64,000 bases of DNA from Linnemannia hyalina (taxonomy: Eukaryota; Mortierellomycota; Mortierellomycetes; Mortierellales; Mortierellaceae). Below the pieces are notes generated by a model. The model made no database searches, was not told where the DNA came from, and saw only the letters and a list, made by a program, of their open reading frames with translations. The DNA is taken from NCBI GenBank assembly GCA_019671135.1, contig JAHRHY010000005.1:1736001-1800000 (forward strand), written 5' to 3'. Position 1 is the stretch's first letter; the number at the start of each line of letters is the position of its first letter. Below, in pieces: positions 1-11,900 of the stretch. Both the position numbers and the translations under genes were made by a program.

Positions 1-1610
1 TGGAGGAGCATCATCCGCTCCAGAACCTGCGGTCAACAAGGCCCATCAGATCCGTCTGGAGCGTGAGGCACGCGAGAAGGAGGAGCGTGAGAGAATCAAG
101 CGTGAGATTGAGGCAAGCGAGGCCCGCCAGCGACAGTCTGCTTCCTCTGGCGCTGGTGGTCCTACCTCGACTGCTCAACGCTTGGCTGAGGAGAGAAAGC
201 TCCAGGCACAGAAGGAGGCAGAGCGTGAGAAGGAACAGCAGCAGGCCAGCAGCAGAGGAGGCGCAGGATTCAGCGACAGTCCTTCCGGTTTGAGTAACAC
301 CCCGAACCGCATTCGTGAGGAGCGTTTGGCCCGTGAGAAGGAGGAACGCGAGAGGGCTCAGGCCGAGGATTCTGCTCGATCTGCTCGCGAGGCTTTCAAG
401 ACTCGTGAGGTAGACAGTCTTCGTGAACAGACGAGTGCCAGGGAGGATGATTTGAAGCGTCAGAAGGAACATGATCAGAGAAAGCAGCGTGAGGCACGGG
501 AAGCGGAGGAGCGTCATGCACAGGAGCAGTCCAGTCTGCAGAGGCAGCAACAGGAGGAAGAAGAAGAGGAGGCCGCTCGTCAAAGACAACAACAGGAGGA
601 GGAGGAGGAGGAAGAACGGAGGGCACAGCAGCAGCGTCAACGTCAGAAGGATGAGGATGAGGCCAAGCAGCGTCGCCAACGTGAGCAGCAGGAGGCCGAT
701 GACCGTAAGCGCCGTCAAGCCGAAGAGGATGCAGCAGAGGAGGAGAGACAGCGTCGCCAGGCTGAGGAAGAGGAGGAGAGAGAGCACGAGAGACATATGC
801 AGGAGGAGGTCAACGCTGCGGCCACTCAGTCTGTTAATCTGGGCGCTGATGCCCTTTTGGCCTCGACTGAGCACCCTGAGCTCACCGTGAGCGGATCTGT
901 CTCGGCCATCGTCTTGTATTCGTACGAGAAGGCCGAGGAGAACGAGATGTCGTTGCTCGAGGGGGAGATCATCCGGAACGTCACTGAGCTCGATGTCGGT
1001 TGGTGGAGCGGCGAGAGTGAGGATGGTACCCGGTCCGGTCTGTTCCCTGCCAACTATGTCGAGGTCATTGAGCATGCTCAGGAGCAGGAGCAGCATCACG
1101 ATGCCCATGACGATCATCATGCTGCTGCTGCCGCACACGACCAGCACCAGGACCATGAGGCTGAACATGAAGCGTACTCTGCTCAGCATGCACCTGCCGC
1201 CCCGGCTGCTGCTGCTGGCGGAGAGAAGAAGCCCACGGCTGTTGCACTGTACGATTATCAGGCAGGCGAGCCCAACGAGCTTTCCTTCAACGAAGGCGAA
1301 ACCATTACCGAGATTGATGTAAGTTTGGTCAATTGATGCCCTCTTTCTGTTACCGTTGTATATTTGTTCACCACTCTAATGCATTGTCGATTTTATTACT
1401 GATAGTTTGTAACGGAGGATTGGTGGAGCGGCAAGTCTGATGCTGGCGCGAGTGGACTGTTCCCAGGTAAGGATCGAGGTGTACAATGGTCGTCGCCAGG
1501 ATGTCTGTGCTTTTGTTTGTTTCGGAGTGTGCGGGTCAAATTAATTAACACTTTATTTGTTTTTGGCTCCATCATTCTAAATAGCCAACTATGTCGAGAT
1601 CATCCAATAG
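1..1610 (+). CDS. ABP1: ABP1-like actin-binding protein, 3' part (two SH3 domains)
   Basis: Partial: the frame is open from base 2, so the 5' end, where the family has its actin-binding ADF-H domain, lies outside the window. Exons 1-1318, 1406-1466 and 1585-1610, each with GT-AG borders that keep the frame; stop TAG at 1608. About 467 residues are visible. The first 280 or so are a highly charged Glu/Arg/Gln coiled coil. SH3 domain 1 is at about residues 299-356 (ALYSY-like start, WWSG, GLFPANYVEV). A His/Ala/Glu-rich linker follows, then SH3 domain 2, which is completed only by the two small last exons (WWSGKS, GLFPANYVEII). ABP1 proteins sit on cortical actin patches, activate Arp2/3 and recruit endocytic partners through SH3 domains; tandem C-terminal SH3 domains are known in filamentous fungi. 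The family call rests on the C-terminal layout because the ADF-H part is not seen; another SH3 adaptor remains possible. Confidence 0.75.
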
Positions 1611-1856
1611 TCTTCACATTTCATAGCATAGCTTGTGGTCATAAAAACATGAATGTGTTTTTTCGCACTGAGAAAAAAAAGGCATGCCCAATGTCAACAT
1701 GTGCATCATGTGGCCTTTCCCATGGCATACCAAAATGGGTGTGACTGCCCCTGAAACGTTATTTTTTCCCGTGTGAACAGGGGTTGACGCTGAGAGTCTT
1801 TTCGATATCACATCACCCCCTCTAGCCCATCTGCCGCCGGACGCCTCAAGCAAGAC

Positions 1857-3260
1857 ATGGATCCCTTAACAACAGGAAGTCCCTTCGATATCCCAGAACT
1901 TAGACACCAACTCAGCCGATTTGTCTCTGTCAGGACTGCATGGTCCTGCGTCCGAGTCTCCAAAGTGTGGGCAACGACCTTCATCCCCGTTATCTGGTTC
2001 GAGGTCGATTTCGCAATCCACCCTCGATTCGCCGAACTTCCGCCGCTAACCATCAGGAAGCATGGACGCCTTATCCATATCGTCAAGAATGCAACCTCGC
2101 TCGCCCACGTCTCTGTCCTCACCAATATCAGGGTCGACCAACTGACAAGCCTCCACGTCGAAACGACCGCGTCTGTCCTGCAGTATGCGTATGCGTATGA
2201 GGTTGTCTCGCGGAACAGTGCCAGTCTACAGAATATCCATCTCTATGCAGCGACCGTCCCTGCCAACAAGCGCAGTTCCTTGGCCCATTTCGTGTCTGTC
2301 CCGGCATTGATTCCTTTCTCGGCCGCTTCGCTCGAGGTGACTAAGAGCTCGTCTGTCCTCAGGTCGTTGACGTTGTCCGGCCTCTGCTTGACAGGAAGCG
2401 GGTTCATGTCGATCCTTTTGGCGTCCCCTCTATTGTCGGAACTGCGGTTGCTGAGCACGGATGTTGTGGGGATCTCGAACTGGACATTCCGACACGCAGG
2501 CATCAAGGTGTTTGTTTCGTGGCTCAAGAATATCATCCGGTCTGAGGCAGTGAGAAGTGTCGATGGGGTTTCTCTCCTAGCATATTTCCCTGCGCTCGAG
2601 GTCTTGCATGTCAACGATCAAGAGGGCCAGTTGACGGCTCTCTCTGCAAACAAGATCAAGCGAGATCTCACACGTTATTGCCCAAAGTTGACTGTCTTTC
2701 ACCTGCAGGACAATACCGGCGCGATCATCCCCAAGTTCTGTTACAACGCGCCCAGTAACCTGACCGAGATTGTCTACTTGTACGAGCACACGTCCCCAGA
2801 GGTGCTGACTTCGATTCTCTTGCACCAGCAATCGCTCAAGTCGGTTTCGGTCTTTTGTTCGGACAATATCTTTACTGCCAGCCGCCACGAAGTCGTCCCG
2901 GTCAGCGACCATTTTGAGGCATCGGGGCGTCTGTTGCAGCTGATTCCGCGGGGGTGTCCGCAGCTGGAGGTCTTGTCGTTGCACCTGCATGAGATGGACA
3001 TGGACGAGGTCGAGAGGGGCGAGTGGGCGTGCAAGAATTTGAAGACGCTGAGGGTTAGGATCAAGGGGTTGGATACGAAGAAGGCGATCTCCAAGACTTT
3101 ATCGCAATGGTATGCGGGGCTGGTGACGACGTCTAAAGCGAGTTGGTCCGTGGCTACAACGGCCACGACCACTACCAATAGCACTGGTGCTGAAGATTCA
3201 CAGGATGCCGATGAGCATTGCGGTACTGCTGAAGGAGGTGGTAGTATTGGTGATGGTGGC

Positions 3261-3306
<46 letters not shown>

Positions 3307-3431
3307 ATGGTGGTGGTGGTGGTCTGGATATATTAGACACATCTCTTGAGGCGCGGGTTGCCCGGCACCTTTTGAAGTTTGAAAAGTTGGAAACCGTCTG
3401 GCTGGGTTACCAGACTTGGTCCTTGACTTGA
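1857..3431 (+). CDS. F-box/leucine-rich-repeat-like protein with poly-Ser tract
   Basis: Single exon of 524 codons. The N-terminus has an F-box-like helix set (IPELRHQLSRFVS, then VSKVWATTFIPVIW), followed by repeated Leu-rich segments of the type that form an LRR solenoid (for example CPQLEVLSLHLHEMDMDEV) and a conserved tail (ARVARHLLKFEKLETVWLG). F-box proteins usually couple a bound target to the SCF ubiquitin ligase through Skp1; the target here is unknown. A run of 15 serines, encoded by 15 AGT codons, lies just before the tail and is followed by five glycines. At least four related copies or relics occur in this window (near 3.7, 38.4, 39.2-40.6 and 41-42.1 kb). The F-box itself is divergent, so SCF membership is inferred. 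The start is the first ATG of the frame, directly before the conserved block. Confidence 0.75.
3261..3305 (+). repeat. (AGT)15 microsatellite coding for poly-Ser
   Basis: Fifteen perfect AGT units in frame inside the F-box/LRR gene, preceded and followed by imperfect GGT/GAT units coding Gly and Asp. Perfect repeats of this length are expected to vary in copy number between strains. Confidence 0.95.
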
Positions 3432-3490
3432 GGATCCTTCTCCTCCCTTTACTTTTATTTTTCATTTCTCTCGTAGCCTCGTATACTCTT

Positions 3491-3519
3491 CTCTCTTTCT
3501 TTCTTTCTTTCTTTCTTTG
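3491..3519 (+). repeat. CT/(TTTC)n microsatellite downstream of F-box gene
   Basis: Pyrimidine run with about six TTTC units, about 60 nt after the stop codon of the F-box gene and before AATAAA-like sequence near 3558. It probably lies in the 3' untranslated region. Confidence 0.8.
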
Positions 3520-3655
3520 ATATCCATTACATTTTTCATTTGCTCCAGTCCATTGTAAATAAATATAATTATTTACATGATGTCATTTCTTTGTGTAGAT
3601 CGTGCTCTGTTTGTTGTTCGCAAGCGCGTCTCATTCGTGACACCACTACAGCAAC

Positions 3656-3875
3656 ATGGAGATCGCCACCCTGTGAAGGAGCCCCCTCGATCTCCCCAAG
3701 CTGAGGCGTAGGATCGGCCGATTCGTTAACCTTAAGGATGTACTCTCATGCGTTCTCATCTCAGGACCGGACAAGTTACTTTGTATCCATCATTTGGTTC
3801 AAGGTCTAGTTTGACGTCCATCCTCGTTTCGCCAACGTGTCCCAGGACATTGTCGCCAAGCATGGATGCCGTTGA
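3656..3875 (+). pseudogene. Relic of an F-box/LRR gene, N-terminal part only
   Basis: Translation from the ATG at 3656 gives a recognisable F-box start (LPKLRRRIGRFVNLKDVLSC), but codon 7 is TGA. Near 3780 the similarity moves to the next frame (IIWFKV, then a TAG, then FDVHPRFANVSQDIVAKHG), which aligns with VIWFEVDFAIHPRFAELPP of the intact gene just upstream. At least two stops and one frameshift, and nothing of the LRR part follows. It is a truncated tandem copy, not a functional gene. Confidence 0.8.
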
Positions 3876-4076
3876 TCAGTGCGATATAACAACCTATGGA
3901 TCCTTGTCTGAGATATCCTCTGCTGTTCCCATGGCCTCTTTCATTTGATCAGTTCGTCCTCAACTTCATTCTTCTTCCTTTAACTCTCTCCTTCTCTTAT
4001 TCCTTCTTGCTCATCCTCCACTCTTTCAGAACCTTCTCCTTTTCCTGCTTTCAACAAATCGTATTTCTTCTTCGCC

Positions 4077-4774
4077 ATGTCGAACCGACCCTCGTACACT
4101 CCATTGACCGCGGAGCGCGCGAGACAGATGGCCGCAAGATCTTCCTCCTCCTCCTCCACTAACAACATCAACAACAACTCAACTGCCGCCGACCCCGCGA
4201 CCAACCCTGCCTCCAATCCTGCTCCTGTATCGACCAAAATCGACCCCGACCATGTAGGCCACGTTGGCAAGACCGTTGACCAAGACTGGACGCACCTGTA
4301 CAAACCCTTCAACATTTCCAAGGACCGTAAGTACTTCACATAGTTTACAACGGACCTTTATACTACCGTTCATCGACATGATTCAAATCTCAAATACTAA
4401 GAAACCGACTTTGTTGTTTTTTGTTTTTGCCTTGTTCTCTTATCTTTCAATTTTTGTTAACAACGCTTGTACTATCGCCAGCAATAGCAACAGACACAGC
4501 AAAAGGCTCGACAGTGGCAGCAGCAACAAACTCAGCAGTGGTTGCAACAGAACCTACTGCACCCACCGCCGTTGCCTCCTTTCTATCCACCACCGGCAAC
4601 TCCTCCTCCTCCTCCAACTCCAACTCTGCCCTTTCCTTATCACCAGGGACAGAGCCAAGAGCAACAGCATCTGCTGGGCTCGGCGCAGTGGTAGCAATGA
4701 ATGCGAACCCTGCAGTATTACCAGCAACATTAGCAGCAGCCTCTTCGCTCCCACCCACAGCATCAGCATCCTGA
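4077..4774 (+). CDS. Uncertain low-complexity protein (possible pseudogene)
   Basis: Exon 1 (4077-4326) starts at an ATG after a pyrimidine-rich leader and encodes a Ser/Asn/Ala-rich stretch ending in a better-conserved looking block (VDQDWTHLYKPFNISKD). A GTAAGT donor follows at 4327. The nearest acceptor (AG at 4486-4487) leads, by phase, into an Ala/Thr/Ser-rich frame that stops at 4774 (178 residues in total). A different frame of the same stretch, glutamine/proline/histidine-rich and running to TAA at 5013, looks more protein-like but holds six internal stops and cannot be reached in phase. I do not recognise a family. An AATAAA at 5034 fits a transcript end here. Treat the model as a placeholder: it may be a decayed gene or may use a splice form I have not found. 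Confidence 0.3.
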
Positions 4775-5295
4775 TCACCATCATCACCAACAGCATCAAC
4801 AGCAGCAGCACCCTTATCCGGGTTATCCCCACCATCCTCACCACCACCAGCAGCAATAGGCGTGTTGTCCTGTTCCGGCGATGAAAGTAGCGAATACACC
4901 GACTACCGCCTTTATTGCACAGACCAGCGCGACGTTAACGCCATCTTCGCGGAGACACTCCCAACCTGCAGAGCAACAGTAGCAGCAGCGGAGGGATCGG
5001 ATGGAGGACAAGTAATAGATAATATTGCTGTTGAATAAAACTAGCGCAAAGAATATGTATTGCCGCGTTTATGCCTGTCATGTTTGTTTAGTGCGAGCGT
5101 GTGGCGCAAGCTGTCGTTTGGTGGAGATCTGAACACGTCCATCGGGCGAGAAATAAGAACGTGGCTCTCCACATGTTATGGGCATGGTCAATTAGGAAGG
5201 GTTCATTCGCCTTGCCGCATAATTGACTTTCAAATCAAGATCACCTTTTCGTTCTCCATCGCCACCAAAACAGCATTCAACTTACTTCTTTACTC

Positions 5296-7109
5296 ATGCC
5301 ATTGCTCAAGGACTACCTCGACAGAGATCTGTCGCCAAGGGACAGGGCCATCCTCACCGACATCCTCAACCAAGGAATAAAAACAGGTGTGCACAGTGTG
5401 CCATTCACCTCAACACCATTTGCCTTCGTTGTATTCGGCATTCACAAAGGCAACTTTCGTTGACTTTTATGTCTTATTTTGATGTCTCTCTTTGGACGCA
5501 CAGATGCAAGCCTGCTGTTGGACCCGAACGCTGTTACTACGAAAACAAACGATCGTATTCAAAGAATGGTAGGAAAAAGTTCAACGGCAGCATGCAGGGC
5601 TTTACTTTTCTCCACGCGCGTGGTTTCCGACTCCTTTGTACTTTGCAGAAATCTCACCTATACATTTTTTTTTGCTTGTACTTGCAGGTTACTGAGAGTC
5701 TACTCGATCGAGTCCTATTGCCGTCGATGCTGAGCAACATCCCTCAACCCTTGAGAGCTAGCGAAATGCTTCAAGGGCGATCATCCAGATATACACCCAC
5801 ATACCTGGCCTCTGGGTGGAAGTTGTAGGTGGATATGTTACGTCCATTATACATGGCAAGAAAGGTTATCGTCTACACAAGCATGTTGATTGATCCCATT
5901 CGTTTTATACGATGTTGGTCTAATAGAGTCGACCAGCTTCTTGGGGGGCGAGGATGGATCTCTGGAGAGGTCAGCGAGATATGTGGCGTTGCCGGTATAG
6001 GGAAAACAATGATGTGTCTCAACTCTATGATCGCCATGCTTGTTCAAGACGAGTCATCACAAGCCGTCTGGATCGAGACCGTGGACTACGAGTTCTCTGC
6101 ACAGCGGGCATCTGACACTGCTAAGGCATTCATACTCAGTCGAAAAGACCAGCAACAAGAACCGCAAGAGTCGGGCGAAGGAGGCCTTGTCCTAGAGGTA
6201 AGCTTCAATGTGGTTCTGCTTTGTTTGTGTCGATGCATCTTAATCGCTGCCACTAACATGAGCTATGTAGGCCCATGTGAAGAACGTACTCTCTAGGATC
6301 CAAGTTTACAGCTGTCAAGATGTCTACGATGTGCTGAATGCCATTGAAATGTTTCGCTCAACACAACGGCGTCCTGATCCTCCCAGAAGTCATCGACTGT
6401 CGCCTAGACTTTTTGTGGTGGATTCCTTGAGTGCAGTATTGACAAATCTACTCCGGATGGGCGACGGTGTAGGTCATGCGACCATGATGCATCTCTCACG
6501 AGAGCTCCGACAAGTCGCATCTGACTTTGATCTTGTAGTTCTGGTAAGTGACTGAGATCTTGCTGTTAGCGTTGACAAGAGCTAGGGTGCAGTCTATGAA
6601 ACTGACACCTTGTATTTTGTCAACTTTTGGTTGTAGGTGACAACGCTGCCTGTCCAGATTTCATTTTCAGAAGAGAAGGCACCGTCGATCTTGATGACGA
6701 GTAATGTGAAGCCTGGCTTAGGGTCGAGCTGGAAATACGCGACCGATTTGCAGGTCTTTCTCTCTCGATTTGAAATGACTGATGGCGGTGGCAATGGGAC
6801 TATCAAGCCCAGTAGAGACGGCTATTCTCGACACCCGTCAAGAAATGAGGTGGACGTGGATATGAGTGCAGAGATATCTGCCGATGAGACTATGGATGTG
6901 AACGCAGAGACACGAATTGTAGAAGTGATAAAGTCCAAACGTCTGGTAAGCCCAATTGGTTATGGTTGAGTGTGTATCGACATGGTTGTTGCAAGTAATT
7001 GGATGGGGTAAGTCGCTCACCATTATTTGTAATTTTCTTCTCACGGTCTGGTCGGACTTGATTTGTGTAGACAACAGGCGAATGGTGCCTCTTCCAGCTC
7101 AAGGACTAG
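5296..7109 (+). CDS. RAD51D: RAD51 paralogue D-like recombination ATPase
   Basis: Seven exons: 5296-5386, 5504-5568, 5688-5824, 5927-6197, 6271-6543, 6637-6945, 7071-7109; phases match throughout and give 394 residues. RAD51D belongs to the BCDX2 paralogue complex, which helps load RAD51 in homologous recombination and replication-fork repair. Visible: an N-terminal helical region, the linker-like VDQLLGGRGW before SGEVSEI, Walker A GVAGIGKT (residues 118-125), a Walker B-type LFVVDS near residue 239, and a C-terminal KPGLGSSW block, which is the RAD51D signature (KPALGRSW in the human protein as I recall it), then a final TTGEW segment. RAD51, DMC1, RAD57 and XRCC3 fit less well because they lack that block. 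Budding yeast has no clear RAD51D; fission yeast has a divergent one (Rdl1). The NUDT19-like gene follows 259 nt downstream on the same strand. Confidence 0.85.
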
Positions 7110-7368
7110 CTTGATGTATCCCTTTGGCGAGTCGGCACTCTTAGTTGATCTCTTCATGCCAAGTTCTTGGACACCTCTCAGAAGGCGAAAAGAGACTGAT
7201 CAACACGGGCCTTCCAAAAAAAAAAAAGTGATACAAGAAACCGCCCTGGCCCTAATTTTTCTCTCCTCCTCCCTTTCACACCCAATCCAGTTGTTGTTTG
7301 TTTCTTTGTGTCTCTTTCTCCCTTCACTCTCCTCCTCCTATTTGCGAACCGAAATATCGACACTTTCG

Positions 7369-8846
7369 ATGTTTAGACTGGCCCTGACAACCACCACCCG
7401 AGCTCACTTTGCATCCTCTGTTGCATCCGCCTCTCGCCCTCATCGCTCATCTCCACTCTCCACATTCGCCTCCGTCTCTTCTTCTTTCTCTTCTTTCTCT
7501 TCTTTTACCTCTCCTCCTAACCATCACCACCACAAAACACATCAGGCTGCTACAACAACCGGCCGCAACTCGACTGTCCCTTCTCCTCACACCATTACCA
7601 ACCGTCCACAACTCGCACGCTTCGGAACAATTGGTGAGTTTTTCCTCCAGTCGACACACACACATTTGCACTCGGATACGTCCTCTTGTTTATCCGCCCT
7701 CTTTGGACCCCGAGGTTGAAATAAGATACAAGGTGGAATCATATCTGACTGACACTTTCTTCTCACTTTCTATTTTTTCCCTCCCTTCCTTCTCTGTCCT
7801 TTGCTACCCGACAAAACCAGCACAAATGACCCCTGAAGAAAAGGCTGCTTTGAGGGATTCGTCCACCCTTATCATTGCCGCACCCATCTCAAAGTCCAAG
7901 GTTCAACCCGGCGAAGCCAATTACAAGCTCCTCCTTCTCCAACGCAGTCGTCTCGGAACCTCTGCCAGCGCCCACGTCTTTCCAGGTCCGCCACCGCTCT
8001 TTTCTTGCAAGATCGTGAGTTCCAGTCAGTCTTGCAACTTTTGCCAACACTAACCCTTTCGCCCCCTCCTTTGGATGGATTGAATAAATAGGTGGCAATG
8101 TTGACAAGGCCGATCATGACCCCCGTTGGGCTACTTTGTTGAACTACAAGCCCAAAGGTCCCAACGACCCCCCACTTCACAATGCCATCTGTGCAATCCG
8201 TGAGGCATTCGAAGAGTCTGGAGTATTGGTCTGCGATCCCCCCACCGAGCTGTCGAACGACGAAATCCGAGTCTGGCGCGAAAAGGTTCACAACGACGGC
8301 AGGGAATTCTACAACCTCTGCACATCCCACAACCTCAAACCCTCCGTCGATCGTCTGACTCATTTCTCGTCCTGGATCACCCCACCCGTCGAGCCCAAGC
8401 GGTTCCATACTCAGTTCTATCTGACCGTTTTGCCCTGGTCCCGCGACTCGTTCTCGGACTCGCGTGTGTTTGCTGATGGCAAGGAGACGACCCGTTTAGA
8501 TTGGTTCACGCCCGCGGAGGCTTTGGAAGCTTACCGCCAGCAGTCGATCCAGACATTCATGCCCCCACAGTTTGTCTCGATTGCTCACCTGTTGCCGTTC
8601 AAGAAGCATGAGGATTTGCAGCAGCATTTTAGCACCCGTGAGATTATGACCATCATGCCCGAGTTCCAGATGGTGTCCCAGGACGACGATGGTCTCCATC
8701 TTATCGGTGTCCTCCCCGGCGACGAGGAGCACTCTGTGGATATCAGGAAGGGCCATCGCCACCGTGTCCATATCACCAAGAACAAGAAAGGCATGAATGT
8801 CAAGTCTTATATCCATGGCCCCACCGAGATCAAGGCCAGACTCTAG
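7369..8846 (+). CDS. Nudix hydrolase, NUDT19-like
   Basis: Three exons (7369-7633, 7821-7985, 8092-8846), 394 residues. The first 60 or so are Ser/Ala/Arg/His-rich with no acidic residues, like a mitochondrial targeting peptide. The catalytic region begins with STLIIAAPI and LLLLQRS; exon 2 ends at HVFPG and exon 3 carries the Nudix helix REAFEESG preceded by AIRE-type residues, with the long spacing between HVFPGG and the Nudix box that marks the NUDT19/RP2 group. Animal NUDT19 is a peroxisomal CoA diphosphatase; whether this protein acts on CoA, and in which organelle, is not shown by the sequence. No C-terminal SKL-type peroxisome signal is present (the end is IKARL), which with the N-terminus favours mitochondria. 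Its 3' end faces that of MLH1, 61 nt away. Confidence 0.85.
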
Positions 8847-8907
8847 ATCACTCCCTCTTTTACATTATTCAGCTTAAAATAATATGTGTTGTTACATTAA
8901 AATGTTT

Positions 8908-11900
8908 CTAGCATCGTTCAAAGACTTTGTAAAGGTCCTTGACTTGAGCAACCTGGACCACCATGCCGGACTTCTCGATCAGAGCCTTGGGCGGGATAAA
9001 GTGTTTTTTAAAGGCAGGGAAGATCAAGGACGAGATCATGTGTTGGAATTGAGCATCCTGGACCTCTTGGGGTGTCTTCTTGTCATGGTCTACCTCGCCG
9101 CTACTCTCGCCCTGGGTCTGTTCGTCCTCGAAAGGATCCTCGACCCGCTCTGGCTGCGTGCTGTAAAATAAGGCCAATTCGCGGGCGAGTGTCTGGAAAC
9201 AAGCCTTCTCAGATGTCCAGTCGATCTAGTTACACGAAGAAGAAAAAAAAAGGAGGCAGTGAAACGGCAAACAAAAATTGTTTAGCGATCAATGACAACA
9301 CTGCGGACCAAATTACCATCAAGCCTTTTTCAATCGAGTTCTTTGCTTACTTCTGATCCAAGTCTCCAGAGAAAGTCCGAGAGCTTTTCTAGGTTGGGGA
9401 CATATCCTCTGATCATCATTGGAATCGCCGAAAGCTTTCCGTCGTCCGTGATGCAGATCGAAAAGTATTCCTTCAACATCTCCTTCCGAGACACTAACGT
9501 GTTCGCTACCGTCTATTACCAGTGGTTTAACAGAGGAGCGTGTTAGTATTGGCAATGATAACGCGATATTAAGAACACAAGAAGGCTGGAGAGAATCGTA
9601 AAAACGAACCTGCGCGATTTCATCTTTGGGCTTTAATTCCTCCGGCCATTTATCTTTCTCCATCAACTCCTGCTCATCATCAAGCGCCATCCGGACCATA
9701 TCCTTGATCGACACCGGGCTCGACAACCGAATGAACCCAAAGTTGGAGAAATCTCTTAAACATATTTGATAAAAGAGCTCCTCGCTGATAGCTTCATAGT
9801 TGACCAGGTACAACACAAGCTCGTTTTGAATCAAGCCTCGCTGGTTGTCCAGGATCCCAACAAAGGTGTGGTTCGCAAAGATGGGTGTTAATATGGAGTG
9901 TCCTTGCTTCTTGACCTCATCCCGAAGCTGGAGGACACTGGTCAGCTTGACTTCGACACGCGGTGCCTTGGCTCTGAGACCACCCGAGAGGCGCGTTTGG
10001 CTTCCTGTTCGTGGTGATCCAGATCCATTCGACGACGATCGCCCTTGACTCTGGGTCCTGCTATTATCACTACCAGACTTCATGAGCGGATCTCGCTTGA
10101 ATTGCCCGATCTTGTTGAGTAGCGATCCCGGTGTTCCTCCTTCTGTGCTCTCATCATCACCAACAAAGTCGTTTCGGTCACTATGTTCAGCGTCGCTGTC
10201 AACGTCCATCTCTTGATCGCCATCAATGTCCTCAGATGGATCCACGCCAACTTTGACGCGCTTGTATGACGATGAGTTTGATATCGTGTAGGGTGAAGCC
10301 GACACCAAAAAAGAATCTAGTGTCTGAGCTCTACTGTCGGTCCGCACTTGGTTGTATTCATACACCTTTGGAGCTGAAAGAAAAAGCGAAAGTATAAAAA
10401 ATTAAATTAGCACTAGAATGTTGAGTGGCGTTAAAGGCCAGGTCGGGTGGAGCAAATCAATGAGAAAAGATAGATACCTGGCTTCTTGGATCCATCCTCT
10501 GCGCGAATCTTTGCGCTCACTTGAGGGAGCAAGGTCTGCGTCAAAAAGTTCCTTGATACATTGGCATCGCCCAGTCGATCCTGAATGGCCTCGCATATGG
10601 TCGCAATCACCTCCTCCTCGTTCATAAAGTGAACCTCCCGCTTTGTCGGATGAACATTCACATCCACGTTCCTTGGGTCCATTTCCAGAGACAGGTAGAC
10701 CCAGGGATGAGTATTCTTGGGTAGATATGTTGTATATACAGCTTCAATGGCCTTGCGAATAGCGGGTGATTCCACAGAGCGATCTATTGCGAAATAATAA
10801 GCATCAATATTAAATAGGTGTCTAATTCATTCAAATGTCTCAATTTGAAGTGAGCGTAATTGAAGTGTCGACCTACGATTGATAAAAAGTAGCATGACAA
10901 ACTTCTTGACGTTGTAGTTTGCATTTGAGATCCATCCTTTGATCTTGAGGGGATAGACAGGGTAACTTTTCTCCAGTGACAGTAGTTCATTGGCGACCGC
11001 TGATCCATAGATATGCCGAATGTTGTCCACTACTGTCGCAGATGTCGTCGTATGCACGTCTGGAGTATTAGACCCCACCTAATTGTCCAGTGTATAGTAA
11101 TGCACGGGTCCGTTAGTATACACTTCAATCGTCGCGCGACAACAACTTGTCCAAGAGCAAATGGTATGGTTTACAAACTTACTTTTCGACAAGTAAAGCT
11201 GACTCCTTCGTTATGGATCGCATATCGATTGACAACATCCAAGATCCTGTTATATTCCTCTGTCGCATTCTTGAGCGCTTTCCGCCTCGTCGGCACGTTG
11301 TAGAACAGATCTTCAGCCTATAGACGTTTACAACAACGTGTTATTAGTTTCACATTTTCTTGTGAGACAAACTTCCCTTCCCGATTTAACTGACATAAGT
11401 GGCATGATGACGATGATGACGATGATGATACCGAAATCTGGGTGCCATTGTTTCCTGCGCATGGTTTAGGCTCTGCGGCTCCTCCTGGTTTGGCGGGTAT
11501 AATTGCTCCATCTGAATATGACGCTCTAAATGATGGACACAATGGTTGGGTCAACGAATTAGGTCACGTTGTTTCATCTGCACATAGCAAAAAATGATCC
11601 ATGGTCCAAAAGGGTCGTCCCGAATGCATAGCATGAAAGAAGGGAATTTACTTGTAAGCGCAGTTGGAATCCTTGGTCTTTGTAGTGATGGCGACATGCG
11701 CAATATGACTGACACTTGCCAAGGCTTCGCCTCGGAAGCCATATGTAGACATGGTCGACAGATCATCAAACGTCCGCAGCTTACTGGTAGTGAATCGTTC
11801 GCAGACGATAGCCAAGTCTCCAAACTGCAGGTGAAGGGTGTTTAATAAAGCTCGTACTTCGTTAGATTTCACGTCAAGCTTCAAAAAAAAATATTCAGAT

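Noticed and set aside
11..1189. 392-codon Leu-rich open frame on the minus strand
   Set aside because: Antisense of the Glu/Arg/Gln coiled coil of the ABP1-like gene; poly-Leu comes from complementing GAG and CAG codons, not from a membrane protein.
4482..5015. TAG read as glutamine (altered genetic code)
   Set aside because: ABP1, MLH1, DNM1, RAD51D, the glutamyl-tRNA synthetase and others end in TAG at the conserved C-terminus, so TAG is a normal stop here.
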